Shown here: piece after piece, positions 40,166 to 48,679 of the stretch
How the letters are laid out: each line of letters opens with the position of its first letter
Numbering within the stretch: position 1 is the first letter of the stretch
From: JAISST01 sp050434145
Lineage (GTDB): Bacteria > Fusobacteriota > Fusobacteriia > Fusobacteriales > Fusobacteriaceae
Direction: 5' to 3'
Assembly (NCBI RefSeq): GCF_050434145.1
Contig: NZ_JBNPVX010000020.1
Location: forward strand, 1-49,051
DNA length: 49,051 bases
Position numbers and translations under genes: made by a program
The notes under the pieces: model-generated
Database searches by the model: none
What the model saw: only the letters and a program-made list of their open reading frames with translations
Told to the model about the DNA's origin: nothing

Positions 40166-42757
40166 TTATTTTATGACTATATTTACAATTTTTTCTGGAA
40201 CAACAATTACCTTTACTACCATTTTTCCTTCAATATGCTTTTTAACATTCTCTATTTCTAGTGCAATTTTCTCCACTTCTTCTTTTGGCAGTCCTCTTTC
40301 TACCACTATTGTTGCACGCATTTTTCCATTGACCTGTATTGCAATGGTTGATTTTGATTCTATTGTAAATTTTTCATTAAATATAGGCCATTCTTCATTA
40401 AAGACATAACCTTTATTTCCCAATTCGTTCCATAATTCATCAGAAAAATGCGGAACAAAAGGAGAAAGCATCACTATAAGATTTTTGATTGCTACTCCAA
40501 ATATTTTTTTAGATTCACTTGTACTCGTTTCGCTAGCTAAAATATTAGTTTTGAAAGTTTGTAATTCATTTACTAATTCCATCATAGCAGCTATTGCTGT
40601 ATTAAAATGATAATTATCTTCTATTGAATCAGTAACTTTTTTTATTGTCTGATGCAATTTTATAAAAAGCTCTTTATCTTTTCCAGAAATATTTGAAGTA
40701 TCTATGCTAGCAAAGTCTATATATTCCTTATTTTCCATTGTAATTCTCCAAACTCTTGATAAGAATCTGGCAGCTCCAACAAGTCCATTTTCATTCCATT
40801 CTAACTCTTTTTCTGGTGGAGCAGCAAACATTATAAACAATCTAGTTGCATCTGCTCCAAATTGAATTACCATTTCCTCTGGATCAACACCATTATTTTT
40901 TGATTTTCCCATTTTTTCCATTTTCACTATTAATTCTTCATCTGTCTCTTTTAAAAACGCTTTTTCTCCCTTTCTAACCACATCAATTGGATAAATATAT
41001 CGATTTTCACATTTTGAAAAATATGATGGCCCCAATACCATTCCTTGCGTTAATAATCTCTTAAATGGTTCATTTGAGGATAATAATCCCAAATCCCTTA
41101 ATACTTTGCTAAAAAATCTCGCATATAACAAGTGCATTACTGCATGTTCTACACCGCCTATATATTGATCAACAGGTACCCAACCATCTACTATTTCTTT
41201 AGAAAATGGTAAATTTTCATTCTTAGGGTCACAATATCTTAGGAAATACCATGATGAATCTACGAAAGTATCCATTGTATCTGTATCTCTTCTTGCTGGT
41301 CCACCGCATTGATGACATATTGCATGTTTATAAGAATCAGAAGTTTCCAATGGATTTCCTTTTCCATCAAATGATACATCATCTGGAAGAATTACAGGTA
41401 GATTTTCGTCCTTTTCCATTACTATCCCACAATTTGAACAGTATAGTGCTGGAATTGGTGTTCCCCAGTATCTTTGACGAGATACCCCCCAGTCTTTTAG
41501 TCTATATTTTATAGTTCTTGTTCCTTTTCCTTCTTGTTCTACATACATAGCTATTTCATTTAAAGCTTCTCTTGAATTCATTCCATTAAATTTTCCTGAA
41601 TTAGTCATAAAGCCAATTTCTGTGAAGGCTTCTGTCATTGTGTCTGGATTTAATTCTTCTTTCTTGGGATTTATTACAACTCTTATTGGTAGATTATATT
41701 TTTTAGCAAATGCAAAATCTCTTACATCATGTGCAGGAACTGCCATTACTGCCCCAGTACCATAATTCATCAATACATAATCTGCTATCCATAATTGTAC
41801 TTCTTCATTTGTCAAAGGATTTTTTACATGCCAACCTGTGAATATTCCATGCTTTTCTTTTCCCTCTGCAGATCTTTCAATTATATCTGTATTTCTCAAA
41901 TTCATTATTTCATCTTTTATATCTGGATTTGATTCTAATATTTTTGAAACAATTGGGTGTTCTGGTGCTACCACGCAGTATGTCACTCCATAAATAGTAT
42001 CTATTCTAGTGGTAAACATAGGTAAATCTTCGCCAGTTTCCACCACTTGGAATACAATTTCTGTTCCATATGATTTTCCTATCCAATTCTTTTGCATTGT
42101 AATTACTTTTTCTGGCCAACCATCTTTTATTTCATCATGCCCACTTAAAAGTTCATCAGAATAATCTGTAATTTTGAAAAACCATTGTTCTAATTCTTTC
42201 TGTATTACAGATGTATCTGTATGTCTCCAGCATTTTCCATCCTCTACTTGTTCATTAGCAAGTACTGTATTGCAATCCGGACACCAATTTACCAATGATT
42301 TTTTCTTATATACCAATCCTTTGTCATACATTCTTTTAAAAATCCATTGATTCCATTTATAATAATCTGGTTTATAACTTGCTATTTCTCTGTCCCAATC
42401 ATATGAAAAGCCCAATAATTTTAATTGTCTTTTCATATTTTCTATATTTGACTTTGTCCAGATTGCTGGATGAGCACCATTTTGTATTGCTGCATTTTCT
42501 GCTGGAAGTCCAAATGAATCCCATCCCATAGGATGAAGTACATTGTACCCCTTCATTCTTTTGTATCGTGCTATCACATCACCTATTGCATAGTTTCTAG
42601 CATGTCCAACATGCAATTTTCCTGATGGATAAGGTAACATTTCTAGTACATAATAATTTTCTTTACCATTTATTTTATCAGTTGTTTTAAATATACTTTC
42701 TTTTTCCCATTTTTCTTGCCATTTACTTTCTACTTCTTTAAAATTATATTCTTTCAA
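40166..42757 (-). CDS. leuS: Leucyl-tRNA synthetase
   Basis: 863 residues, class I synthetase charging tRNA-Leu. HIGH region PYPSGKLHVGHARNY, zinc/CP regions with WCPDCNTVLA and CHQCGGPARRD, editing domain with MFTTRIDTIYGVTY, tryptophan-rich FVDSSWYFLRY, KMSKS-type MGKSKNNG. TTG 42757 is chosen: GAGGTG lies 6 nt upstream and the product starts LKEYNFKEVE, the family's usual N-terminus; the ATG at 42799 has no site. No T-box precedes it. Last gene of murA-rlmB-leuS. Confidence 0.97.
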   Translation of the reverse strand: MKEYNFKEVESKWQEKWEKESIFKTTDKINGKENYYVLEMLPYPSGKLHVGHARNYAIGDVIARYKRMKGYNVLHPMGWDSFGLPAENAAIQNGAHPAIWTKSNIENMKRQLKLLGFSYDWDREIASYKPDYYKWNQWIFKRMYDKGLVYKKKSLVNWCPDCNTVLANEQVEDGKCWRHTDTSVIQKELEQWFFKITDYSDELLSGHDEIKDGWPEKVITMQKNWIGKSYGTEIVFQVVETGEDLPMFTTRIDTIYGVTYCVVAPEHPIVSKILESNPDIKDEIMNLRNTDIIERSAEGKEKHGIFTGWHVKNPLTNEEVQLWIADYVLMNYGTGAVMAVPAHDVRDFAFAKKYNLPIRVVINPKKEELNPDTMTEAFTEIGFMTNSGKFNGMNSREALNEIAMYVEQEGKGTRTIKYRLKDWGVSRQRYWGTPIPALYCSNCGIVMEKDENLPVILPDDVSFDGKGNPLETSDSYKHAICHQCGGPARRDTDTMDTFVDSSWYFLRYCDPKNENLPFSKEIVDGWVPVDQYIGGVEHAVMHLLYARFFSKVLRDLGLLSSNEPFKRLLTQGMVLGPSYFSKCENRYIYPIDVVRKGEKAFLKETDEELIVKMEKMGKSKNNGVDPEEMVIQFGADATRLFIMFAAPPEKELEWNENGLVGAARFLSRVWRITMENKEYIDFASIDTSNISGKDKELFIKLHQTIKKVTDSIEDNYHFNTAIAAMMELVNELQTFKTNILASETSTSESKKIFGVAIKNLIVMLSPFVPHFSDELWNELGNKGYVFNEEWPIFNEKFTIESKSTIAIQVNGKMRATIVVERGLPKEEVEKIALEIENVKKHIEGKMVVKVIVVPEKIVNIVIK

Positions 42758-42863
42758 ATTATTCACCTCAAATATTATATATTTAACTAGCAAGAACAAC
42801 TATATTCCCACTTGTTCAAAGTCCATTATTTCTATGATTTTGGTATATTAAAACCCAAATTCT

Positions 42864-43577
42864 TTATTTTCTTTGTGATTCTGATATTTTTGCCAAAAGT
42901 ATACCACCAGCTACTGATACATTGAGGGAGTTTATTTTTCCATACATTGGTATTTTAACTAAAATATCACAATTATCTTTCACCTTTTTTCTAATTCCTT
43001 TTCCTTCACTTCCCAACACAAGTGCTACTTTATCTGCGAATTTCTCTTGTGAATAATCATTACTTCCTTCACCTTCAGCACCATATATCCAATAATCAAG
43101 CTTTTTCAATTTTTCTATTGTACTAGAAATATTAGTAACTTGAATTATATTCACATATTCTATTGCTCCTGTGGAAGTTTTTACTACAGTTTCATTTATT
43201 CTTACTGAATTTCTTTCTGGAATTATTATTCCATGAACACCAAAAACTTCTGCACTTCTTATAATTGCACCAAAATTTCTAGGATCTTGAACTTCATCTA
43301 GAATAAGCACTATACTCTTTTTCAGTGGAGCTACTTTTTCCAAAAACTCTCCTAAGTCTATATAATAATCATAATTACCGATAATTGCAACTACACCTTG
43401 AGAATTATCTACTTTTTTGTTATTATAAAAAATTTTTATATTTCTTTCAGAAGCAAGTTTTTTTATTTTTACTATTTTTTCATCTTTTAAATTTTTGTAA
43501 AGTTCTATTTTTTCAATATTATTTTCTTTATTTTGCAAGGCTTCTATTACAGGATTGATACCTATAATTTTTTCCAT
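42864..43577 (-). CDS. rlmB: 23S rRNA 2'-O-methyltransferase RlmB (SpoU family)
   Basis: 237 residues. Short N-terminal L30e-like domain (GINPVIEALQ), then the SPOUT knot domain: LDEVQDPRNFGAIIRSAEVF, LVLGSEGKGIR and MYGKINSLNVSVAGGILL are the three TrmH/SpoU motifs. Expected to methylate the ribose of G2251-type position in 23S rRNA; TrmH-type tRNA activity cannot be excluded. GGAGG site; 32 bp after murA. Confidence 0.92.
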   Translation of the reverse strand: MEKIIGINPVIEALQNKENNIEKIELYKNLKDEKIVKIKKLASERNIKIFYNNKKVDNSQGVVAIIGNYDYYIDLGEFLEKVAPLKKSIVLILDEVQDPRNFGAIIRSAEVFGVHGIIIPERNSVRINETVVKTSTGAIEYVNIIQVTNISSTIEKLKKLDYWIYGAEGEGSNDYSQEKFADKVALVLGSEGKGIRKKVKDNCDILVKIPMYGKINSLNVSVAGGILLAKISESQRK

Positions 43578-43609
43578 TTATCCTCCAATTTTGCGATTAA
43601 TTTCACTAT

Positions 43610-44884
43610 TTATAATTCTATCTTTATTCGTTCTATATCTGCTCCTAATTTTCTAAGCTTTTTTTCAATGTCTTCATAACCTCTATCTACATGATATATT
43701 CTATTAATTGTACTTGTACCTTTAGCTTTGAGGGCAGCCAATATTAAAGCTGCTCCTGCTCTCAAATCACTTGCCATTACATCTGCAGAAGAAAAACCTT
43801 TTACTCCATTTATCTTAGCTTGATTTCCGTCTACATCTATCTGAGCACCCATCCTATTTAATTCTGGTACGTGCATAAATCTATTTTCAAACACAGTTTC
43901 CTTTATTTCACTTGATCCTTTTACAAGACTAAGTAGTGTCATCATTGGTGATTGAAGATCTGTAGCGAAACCTGGGTGTGGCATTGTTTGTATTTTAGTA
44001 GGTTTGAGGTCAGAAAACTTTGATAATACTTCCAGTTTATCTCCAGTAATCTTAAATTCTGCACCCATTTCTTGCAATTTCAACAAAAAACTTCCCAGTT
44101 GGTCTTTATCTACTCCCTTTACTGTTACTTTTCCATCGAATAATATTGCTAAAATAACATAAGTTCCAGCTACAATCCTATCACTAATTATTGTATGCTC
44201 ACCTGGTTTTAATTTTTTCACACCTTTTATTTCTATTTTACTGGTCCCAGCTCCTATGATATTGGCACCCATTTTGTTGAGAAAATTACATAAATCTTCT
44301 ATTTCTGGTTCCATTGCAGCATTTTCTATGACTGTTGTCCCTTTTGCTTTGACTGCTGCCAGAATTATATTTTCTGTAGCCCCCACACTCGGAAAATCTA
44401 ATGCAATATTAGCACCAATTAATTCTTTTGAAGTTGCTTCTACATAACCATGTTCTATCTTTATCTTGGCTCCTAGTGCTTCAAATCCTTTGAGATGTAA
44501 ATCTACAGGCCTTGCTCCTATTGTACAGCCACCAGGCAATGAAACTTTACCTTTTGCTGCATAAGCTAACATTCCACCCATTACTAAAAAAGACGCTCTC
44601 ATTTTTTTCACTAGGTCATATGAAGCAGTTAATGTAGTTAGCCCATTATTTATTATTTTATATGAATGTGGGTTTAATTTTTCTATTGTGAGTCCGAGGC
44701 TTTGGAGGAGTTCAATAGATGTCCGAATATCTCTAAGATTTGGGACATTTTTTAATATATATGTTCCTTTTTCTACTAATGTTGCCATAAATATAGGAAG
44801 GGTGGAATTTTTTGATCCTTCTACCTTTATTTCTCCAGCAAGTGGTTCGCCACCTTTGATTCTAAATGCTTCTACTCCTACCAT
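43610..44884 (-). CDS. murA: UDP-GlcNAc 1-carboxyvinyltransferase MurA
   Basis: 424 residues from ATG 44884 (GGAGG upstream; the longer reading has none). First committed step of peptidoglycan synthesis: adds enolpyruvate to UDP-GlcNAc. GSKNSTLP carries the catalytic Lys, and GGCTIGARPVDLH has the loop Cys (C120 here, equal to E. coli C115), so a fosfomycin-sensitive enzyme is expected. Ends with GYEDIEKKLRKLGA. Confidence 0.97.
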   Translation of the reverse strand: MVGVEAFRIKGGEPLAGEIKVEGSKNSTLPIFMATLVEKGTYILKNVPNLRDIRTSIELLQSLGLTIEKLNPHSYKIINNGLTTLTASYDLVKKMRASFLVMGGMLAYAAKGKVSLPGGCTIGARPVDLHLKGFEALGAKIKIEHGYVEATSKELIGANIALDFPSVGATENIILAAVKAKGTTVIENAAMEPEIEDLCNFLNKMGANIIGAGTSKIEIKGVKKLKPGEHTIISDRIVAGTYVILAILFDGKVTVKGVDKDQLGSFLLKLQEMGAEFKITGDKLEVLSKFSDLKPTKIQTMPHPGFATDLQSPMMTLLSLVKGSSEIKETVFENRFMHVPELNRMGAQIDVDGNQAKINGVKGFSSADVMASDLRAGAALILAALKAKGTSTINRIYHVDRGYEDIEKKLRKLGADIERIKIEL

Positions 44885-45060
44885 TTCATTTCCTCCAAAT
44901 TTAATAATCAAGTGAAATTATACCACAATTTTTATTTTTTTCATATATGTTACAATAAATTTCTAGAATTATTTAGCATAGACAAAATTATTGGAATATA
45001 GTAATATAATATTCACAAGTTGAATTTATATACTGGGAACTTTATTAAATGGTTCTATAA

Positions 45061-45186
45061 GTAGATAAAGCAGGGAATGTTGTTTATTCAAAAGCAACAA
45101 AGAATTTTAATCCGATAATGGCTACTGCGGCTGATGTTTTAATAGTTCTAGCAGAGAAATTGGTAAAAACTGTAGAATTGTGTTAA
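45061..45186 (+). pseudogene. Remnant of 3-oxoacid/acetate CoA-transferase subunit A
   Basis: 41 codons ending at TAA 45184-45186: VDKAGNVVYSKATKNFNPIM, then ATAADVLIVLAEKLVKTVEL. This matches the AtoD/ScoA-type alpha-subunit block (DKAGN-V-Y-K-ARNFNP-MATAAD-VIVE-E). There is no start and a stop directly precedes it in frame. The rest of the gene and the beta subunit are missing. Confidence 0.7.
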
Positions 45187-45208
45187 ACTCTACAGTTTTT
45201 ATAGTTTT
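45165..45208. terminator. Terminator after the CoA-transferase remnant
   Basis: Perfect 12-bp stem AAAAACTGTAGA/TCTACAGTTTTT with a 12-nt loop; TATAGTTTTAATTA follows on the plus strand, so it probably belonged to the CoA-transferase gene. It may now also end the leftward membrane-protein gene. Confidence 0.75.
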
Positions 45209-45225
45209 AATTATATTTTCAGATA

Positions 45226-46071
45226 CTAACTTCGCAATTTTTTATAAATAAACATAAATAAAACGTAAATTACTAAAATAAAAACTAAAGCAATCATTGC
45301 TCTTTCTCTTGTATTCTTTTTCATAGAATTATATTCTATTAAGTTATTTTCTTTTTCTTGAAGAGATATTTCTTCAACCATTTCTGGAATTTCACTCATA
45401 AATACATGACCAAATAAACCTTTTTTAATAATATATTTATATATACTACCTTTTTCCCTTAAAAATTTTTTATAATAAAAAGAACTTATGGAAAAAACGC
45501 AATTATCCTCTTTGAAAATGGCATAATAACATGTTCTCCTACTCCTTCCAGTACATACTTCATACCACACTCTGTCTATTTGACTAATAATTTCTCTTTT
45601 ATCTATTGTTATTATTGGTGAAATCATATAAAATAATATATTATCTATGCTCATTGATAAAATCATAATAATTGTTGTAGAAGTAAGAATAATATATAAT
45701 AACGAAGTTTTTTCTAACAAAATTCCATTATAAACACCAATAATATTTCTGAAAGTTAAAAACATCAAAAACATAATAATAATCATAAGAAATATTATTA
45801 ATTTAATAGATGTTTTGAAATATTGTGCTTTTGATTGATGATTTTCTCTACCACTAATTCTAACTTTCATTGCTCGATTTAAAATAAGTGGATAATATAG
45901 AATAATTATTGATATTGGAATGTACCAAAATTTATCAAAAAAATCTATTTTATAAATCACAAATACTGCACTGGGAAGTATAAATACCAACATTCTATTA
46001 AAAATAGGAGATTCCAAACATAGTGGTATTATTATAAAAAATACCCAAAACGCTAAAAATGACTCTTCCAT
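45226..46071 (-). CDS. Membrane protein of unknown function
   Basis: 281 residues. Five to six membrane helices: about 5-22, 26-42, 47-65, 90-110, 122-150 and a last one near 258-276. The loop 155-250 holds CTGRSRRTCYYAIF and a charged region. I recognise no family. ATG 46071 is preferred: its AGGTGA site overlaps the stop of the YwqK lipoprotein gene (46083-46081), so the two genes are translationally coupled and probably work together. Confidence 0.6.
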   Translation of the reverse strand: MEESFLAFWVFFIIIPLCLESPIFNRMLVFILPSAVFVIYKIDFFDKFWYIPISIIILYYPLILNRAMKVRISGRENHQSKAQYFKTSIKLIIFLMIIIMFLMFLTFRNIIGVYNGILLEKTSLLYIILTSTTIIMILSMSIDNILFYMISPIITIDKREIISQIDRVWYEVCTGRSRRTCYYAIFKEDNCVFSISSFYYKKFLREKGSIYKYIIKKGLFGHVFMSEIPEMVEEISLQEKENNLIEYNSMKKNTRERAMIALVFILVIYVLFMFIYKKLRS

Positions 46072-46080
46072 GACATTCAC

Positions 46081-46599
46081 CTAACTATCTTCCTGATCCA
46101 TATCTTCTTCAAAATAGAGCTCACCATTTTCGTAGTATAATCTACGAATTCCAATAGGATTTCCCTCATTATAATTTTCATCTGACATTAAATTCCCATT
46201 TTCATAGTAAAATTTGATATTACCATGGTGCTTATCATTTTTATTGCTTCCATCTTGCCGTATTTTCCCATTAGGATAATACTCTTTGATTGGTCCCTCA
46301 TGTATTCCCTTAGAAAAATATTTTTCTATTTCAATATTACCATTAGGATAATATTTTATATATTTACCATCTCTTTTTCCATTAATAAAATTTTCTTCAA
46401 CATATGTTTTACCATTTTCATACTTTGAAATTACTTTTCCTGTATACCTAGATTTTTCTCCTTTTATATAATATATAGAGGATTTTTTTCTTGTCTCAAG
46501 CTTTGATCTATCCTCAACTCTATTTTGCACTGCTTTCTCTTTTTCATTACATCCAGAAAACGATAATATAAATATTGAAAACAATATAAATTTCTTCAT
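46081..46599 (-). CDS. YwqK/MORN-repeat lipoprotein
   Basis: 172 residues. Lipoprotein signal MKKFILFSIFILSFSGC with the lipobox Cys at about 17, then a linker rich in Lys/Arg/Glu, a SSIYYIKGEKSRYTGKV lead-in like that of the 13-kb paralogues, and about five repeats (YENGKTYVEE, YYPNGNIEIE, YYPNGKIRQ, YYENGNLMS, YYENGELYFE). Start could also be TTG 46605, which is closer to the GGGGG site. First gene of a pair with the membrane protein. Confidence 0.75.
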   Translation of the reverse strand: MKKFILFSIFILSFSGCNEKEKAVQNRVEDRSKLETRKKSSIYYIKGEKSRYTGKVISKYENGKTYVEENFINGKRDGKYIKYYPNGNIEIEKYFSKGIHEGPIKEYYPNGKIRQDGSNKNDKHHGNIKFYYENGNLMSDENYNEGNPIGIRRLYYENGELYFEEDMDQEDS

Positions 46600-46854
46600 A
46601 AACAAATTTTCCCCCTATCCACTTTTTCACTTTAAATATTTCTTCACATATTATTGAAATAAGTAATATAAAATAAATAACAAATTAACATATTTTATGT
46701 TGTTAATTATAATTTAAAAGTCTTTTCCTTTAATCTTTCATCTTAATTTGAATTTAGTTGATATTTTTTTAATGATATCTATTATAACATTTTTTCTGTG
46801 ATATTTATATACAAATGTTACAATTATAAAAAAATTGTGAAAAATTTAATAATA

Positions 46855-46883
46855 TTGTATTTTATATACTATTAATATATAAT
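46855..46883 (+). promoter_or_regulatory. Promoter of the anchored protein gene
   Basis: TTGTAT, 17-bp spacer, TATAAT on the plus strand, 33 bp before the ATG at 46917. The rest of 46606-46854 is AT-rich and shows nothing else. Confidence 0.6.
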
Positions 46884-46916
46884 AACATTAGTATAAAAGA
46901 ATTATTGGAGGTATAT

Positions 46917-47468
46917 ATGAATCAAAAGGTGCACACATACATTATTGTTTTTTTATTTGGAATATTTGGTCTTACATTAATCCTACTTTTTACTTTTCTT
47001 AGTTCAAAACAAATGAAAAAAAAGAAATTTCCTATAGAATCTCTTATTGAGATTATATTTGCTTTTTCTTCTGGAAAAGAATTAGATACTGGTCATATTA
47101 AAAAAGTGTACAGCTCTAAAAATAAAACTATACAGATTTGTGAAAATGCTATCATTGCAATGAATAAAAATAGTGAAAAAGTCTTATTTTACCATGAAAT
47201 TGGCTTATTAAACTCTTTTGTTAGTATTGGTGCTTTTTCTATAAATGGATATGGATATCATATTTATAACAGCTCTGGAAAATTAGAAGAAACTATTCTA
47301 AGCACAGATTTTGATAATTTAGATGATTTTGAAAAAATAGTAATAGAAAATAATAGATGGATTGCAAATATTGATAGAAAAAGTGTTTATGATGGTAAAT
47401 TAAAAATTCCTTACAAATTTTTAGATAATGCACTTACCAAAAGAAAAAAAATTAACAAATTTATCTAA
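46917..47468 (+). CDS. N-terminally anchored protein of unknown function
   Basis: 183 residues from ATG 46917 (TTGGAGG site; an in-frame TTG at 46905 is part of it). One membrane helix about 7-29 (TYIIVFLFGIFGLTLILLF), then a basic KKKKF and a soluble domain of mixed alpha/beta character with a PH-like pattern of strands (KTIQICENAIIAMNK, EKVLFYHEIGLL). Family unknown. 80 bp before trpS. Confidence 0.6.
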   Translation: MNQKVHTYIIVFLFGIFGLTLILLFTFLSSKQMKKKKFPIESLIEIIFAFSSGKELDTGHIKKVYSSKNKTIQICENAIIAMNKNSEKVLFYHEIGLLNSFVSIGAFSINGYGYHIYNSSGKLEETILSTDFDNLDDFEKIVIENNRWIANIDRKSVYDGKLKIPYKFLDNALTKRKKINKFI

Positions 47469-47548
47469 ACTATTTCAAATTGAAATTTATCATATTTTGT
47501 GATATGATTTTATAGTCAATTTTTTATCATAATTTTGGAGGCCTTAAA

Positions 47549-48550
47549 ATGAAAAGAAGCTTATCAGGAATACAGTCAAGTGGTATTTTACATATAGGTA
47601 ATTATTTTGGAGCAATAAAGCAATTTGTAGAAAATCAAAATAGTGGTAATTATCAATGTTTTTATTTTGTTGCTGATTATCATTCACTTACTACTTCACC
47701 TAATCCACAAAATTTAAGAGAAAATACATATAACATAATATTAGATTATTTGTCATTGGGATTAGATCCAGAGAAATCTCTCATTTACCTCCAATCTGAT
47801 ATTCCAGAACATGCTGAAATGTCTTGGATTTTATCTTGCCTCACACCAATGGGACTATTGGAAAGATCTCATTCATACAAAGACAAAGTTGCTAAAAATA
47901 TTACTGCAAATGCGGGATTATTTACTTACCCTGTACTAATGGCTTGTGATATTCTTTTATATGATGCTGACGTTGTTCCTGTTGGGAAAGACCAAAAACA
48001 ACATCTTGAAATAACTCGTGATATTGCTATAAAATTTAATCAACAATATAATACAGAGTTTTTTAAACTTCCTGATCCAATAATATTGGAATCTGTATCT
48101 GTAGTACCTGGTACAGATGGGCAAAAAATGAGTAAATCATACAACAATACAATCAATATGTTTGCTTCTTCTAAAGAATTAAAAAAACAAGTAATGAGTG
48201 TAGTTACTGATTCCACTCCTTTGGAAGAGCCAAAAAATCCTGACAATAATGTTGCTATGCTATATAAACTTTTTGCTCATATTGATAAACAAAATGAAAT
48301 GAAAGAAAAATTTTTAGCTGGAAATTATGGATATGGAGATGCTAAAAAAGAACTTCTTGCTGCTATTTTAGAATATTTTGGTGAAGCGAGAGAAAAAAGG
48401 GAGCATTTAGCTAAAAACAAACATATTGTTGACGAAATATTATATGAAGGTGGAAAAAAAGCTAGAGCTATTGCAACTGAAAAAGTGACTAAAGCAAAGG
48501 AAATTGTGGGTCTTTGTGGTAATATGTATAAATATTATAATAATAAATAG
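47549..48550 (+). CDS. trpS: Tryptophanyl-tRNA synthetase
   Basis: 333 residues, class Ic synthetase. SGIQSSGILHIGNYFGAI has the HIGH-equivalent (HIGN), PVGKDQKQHLE the tryptophan pocket, and GQKMSKSYNN the KMSKS loop. TTGGAGG site before ATG. Ends at a strong terminator. Confidence 0.97.
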   Translation: MKRSLSGIQSSGILHIGNYFGAIKQFVENQNSGNYQCFYFVADYHSLTTSPNPQNLRENTYNIILDYLSLGLDPEKSLIYLQSDIPEHAEMSWILSCLTPMGLLERSHSYKDKVAKNITANAGLFTYPVLMACDILLYDADVVPVGKDQKQHLEITRDIAIKFNQQYNTEFFKLPDPIILESVSVVPGTDGQKMSKSYNNTINMFASSKELKKQVMSVVTDSTPLEEPKNPDNNVAMLYKLFAHIDKQNEMKEKFLAGNYGYGDAKKELLAAILEYFGEAREKREHLAKNKHIVDEILYEGGKKARAIATEKVTKAKEIVGLCGNMYKYYNNK

Positions 48551-48559
48551 ATATATTTA

Positions 48560-48605
48560 ATAAAGCCTACTTTATCGATCAATAAAGTAGGCTTTATATT
48601 ATTTT
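48560..48605 (+). terminator. Terminator after trpS
   Basis: Perfect 16-bp stem ATAAAGCCTACTTTAT/ATAAAGTAGGCTTTAT with a short loop, followed by an AT-rich TATTATTTTTT tract. It can also serve the leftward gene that follows. Confidence 0.9.
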
Positions 48606-48629
48606 TTCTAAATTTCTTATTTGAATTAA

Positions 48630-48679
48630 CACTTCTCTTTTCTTCTTGATCCTTTGATTTTGAATCCTGTCTTATTTGG
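48630..48679 (-). pseudogene. Out-of-frame tail of the repeat protein
   Basis: Directly after the TAA at 48680 the neighbouring frame reads NQIRQDSKSKDQEEKRSVNS, a degenerate copy of the RQESQAKAKKQQEER unit. This is a lost C-terminal extension or evidence of a sequence error near 48680. Confidence 0.45.

Noticed and set aside
42758..42863. T-box leader before leuS
   Set aside because: Only about 105 bp separates rlmB and the leuS start; no specifier loop, T-box bulge or terminator stem could be seen.
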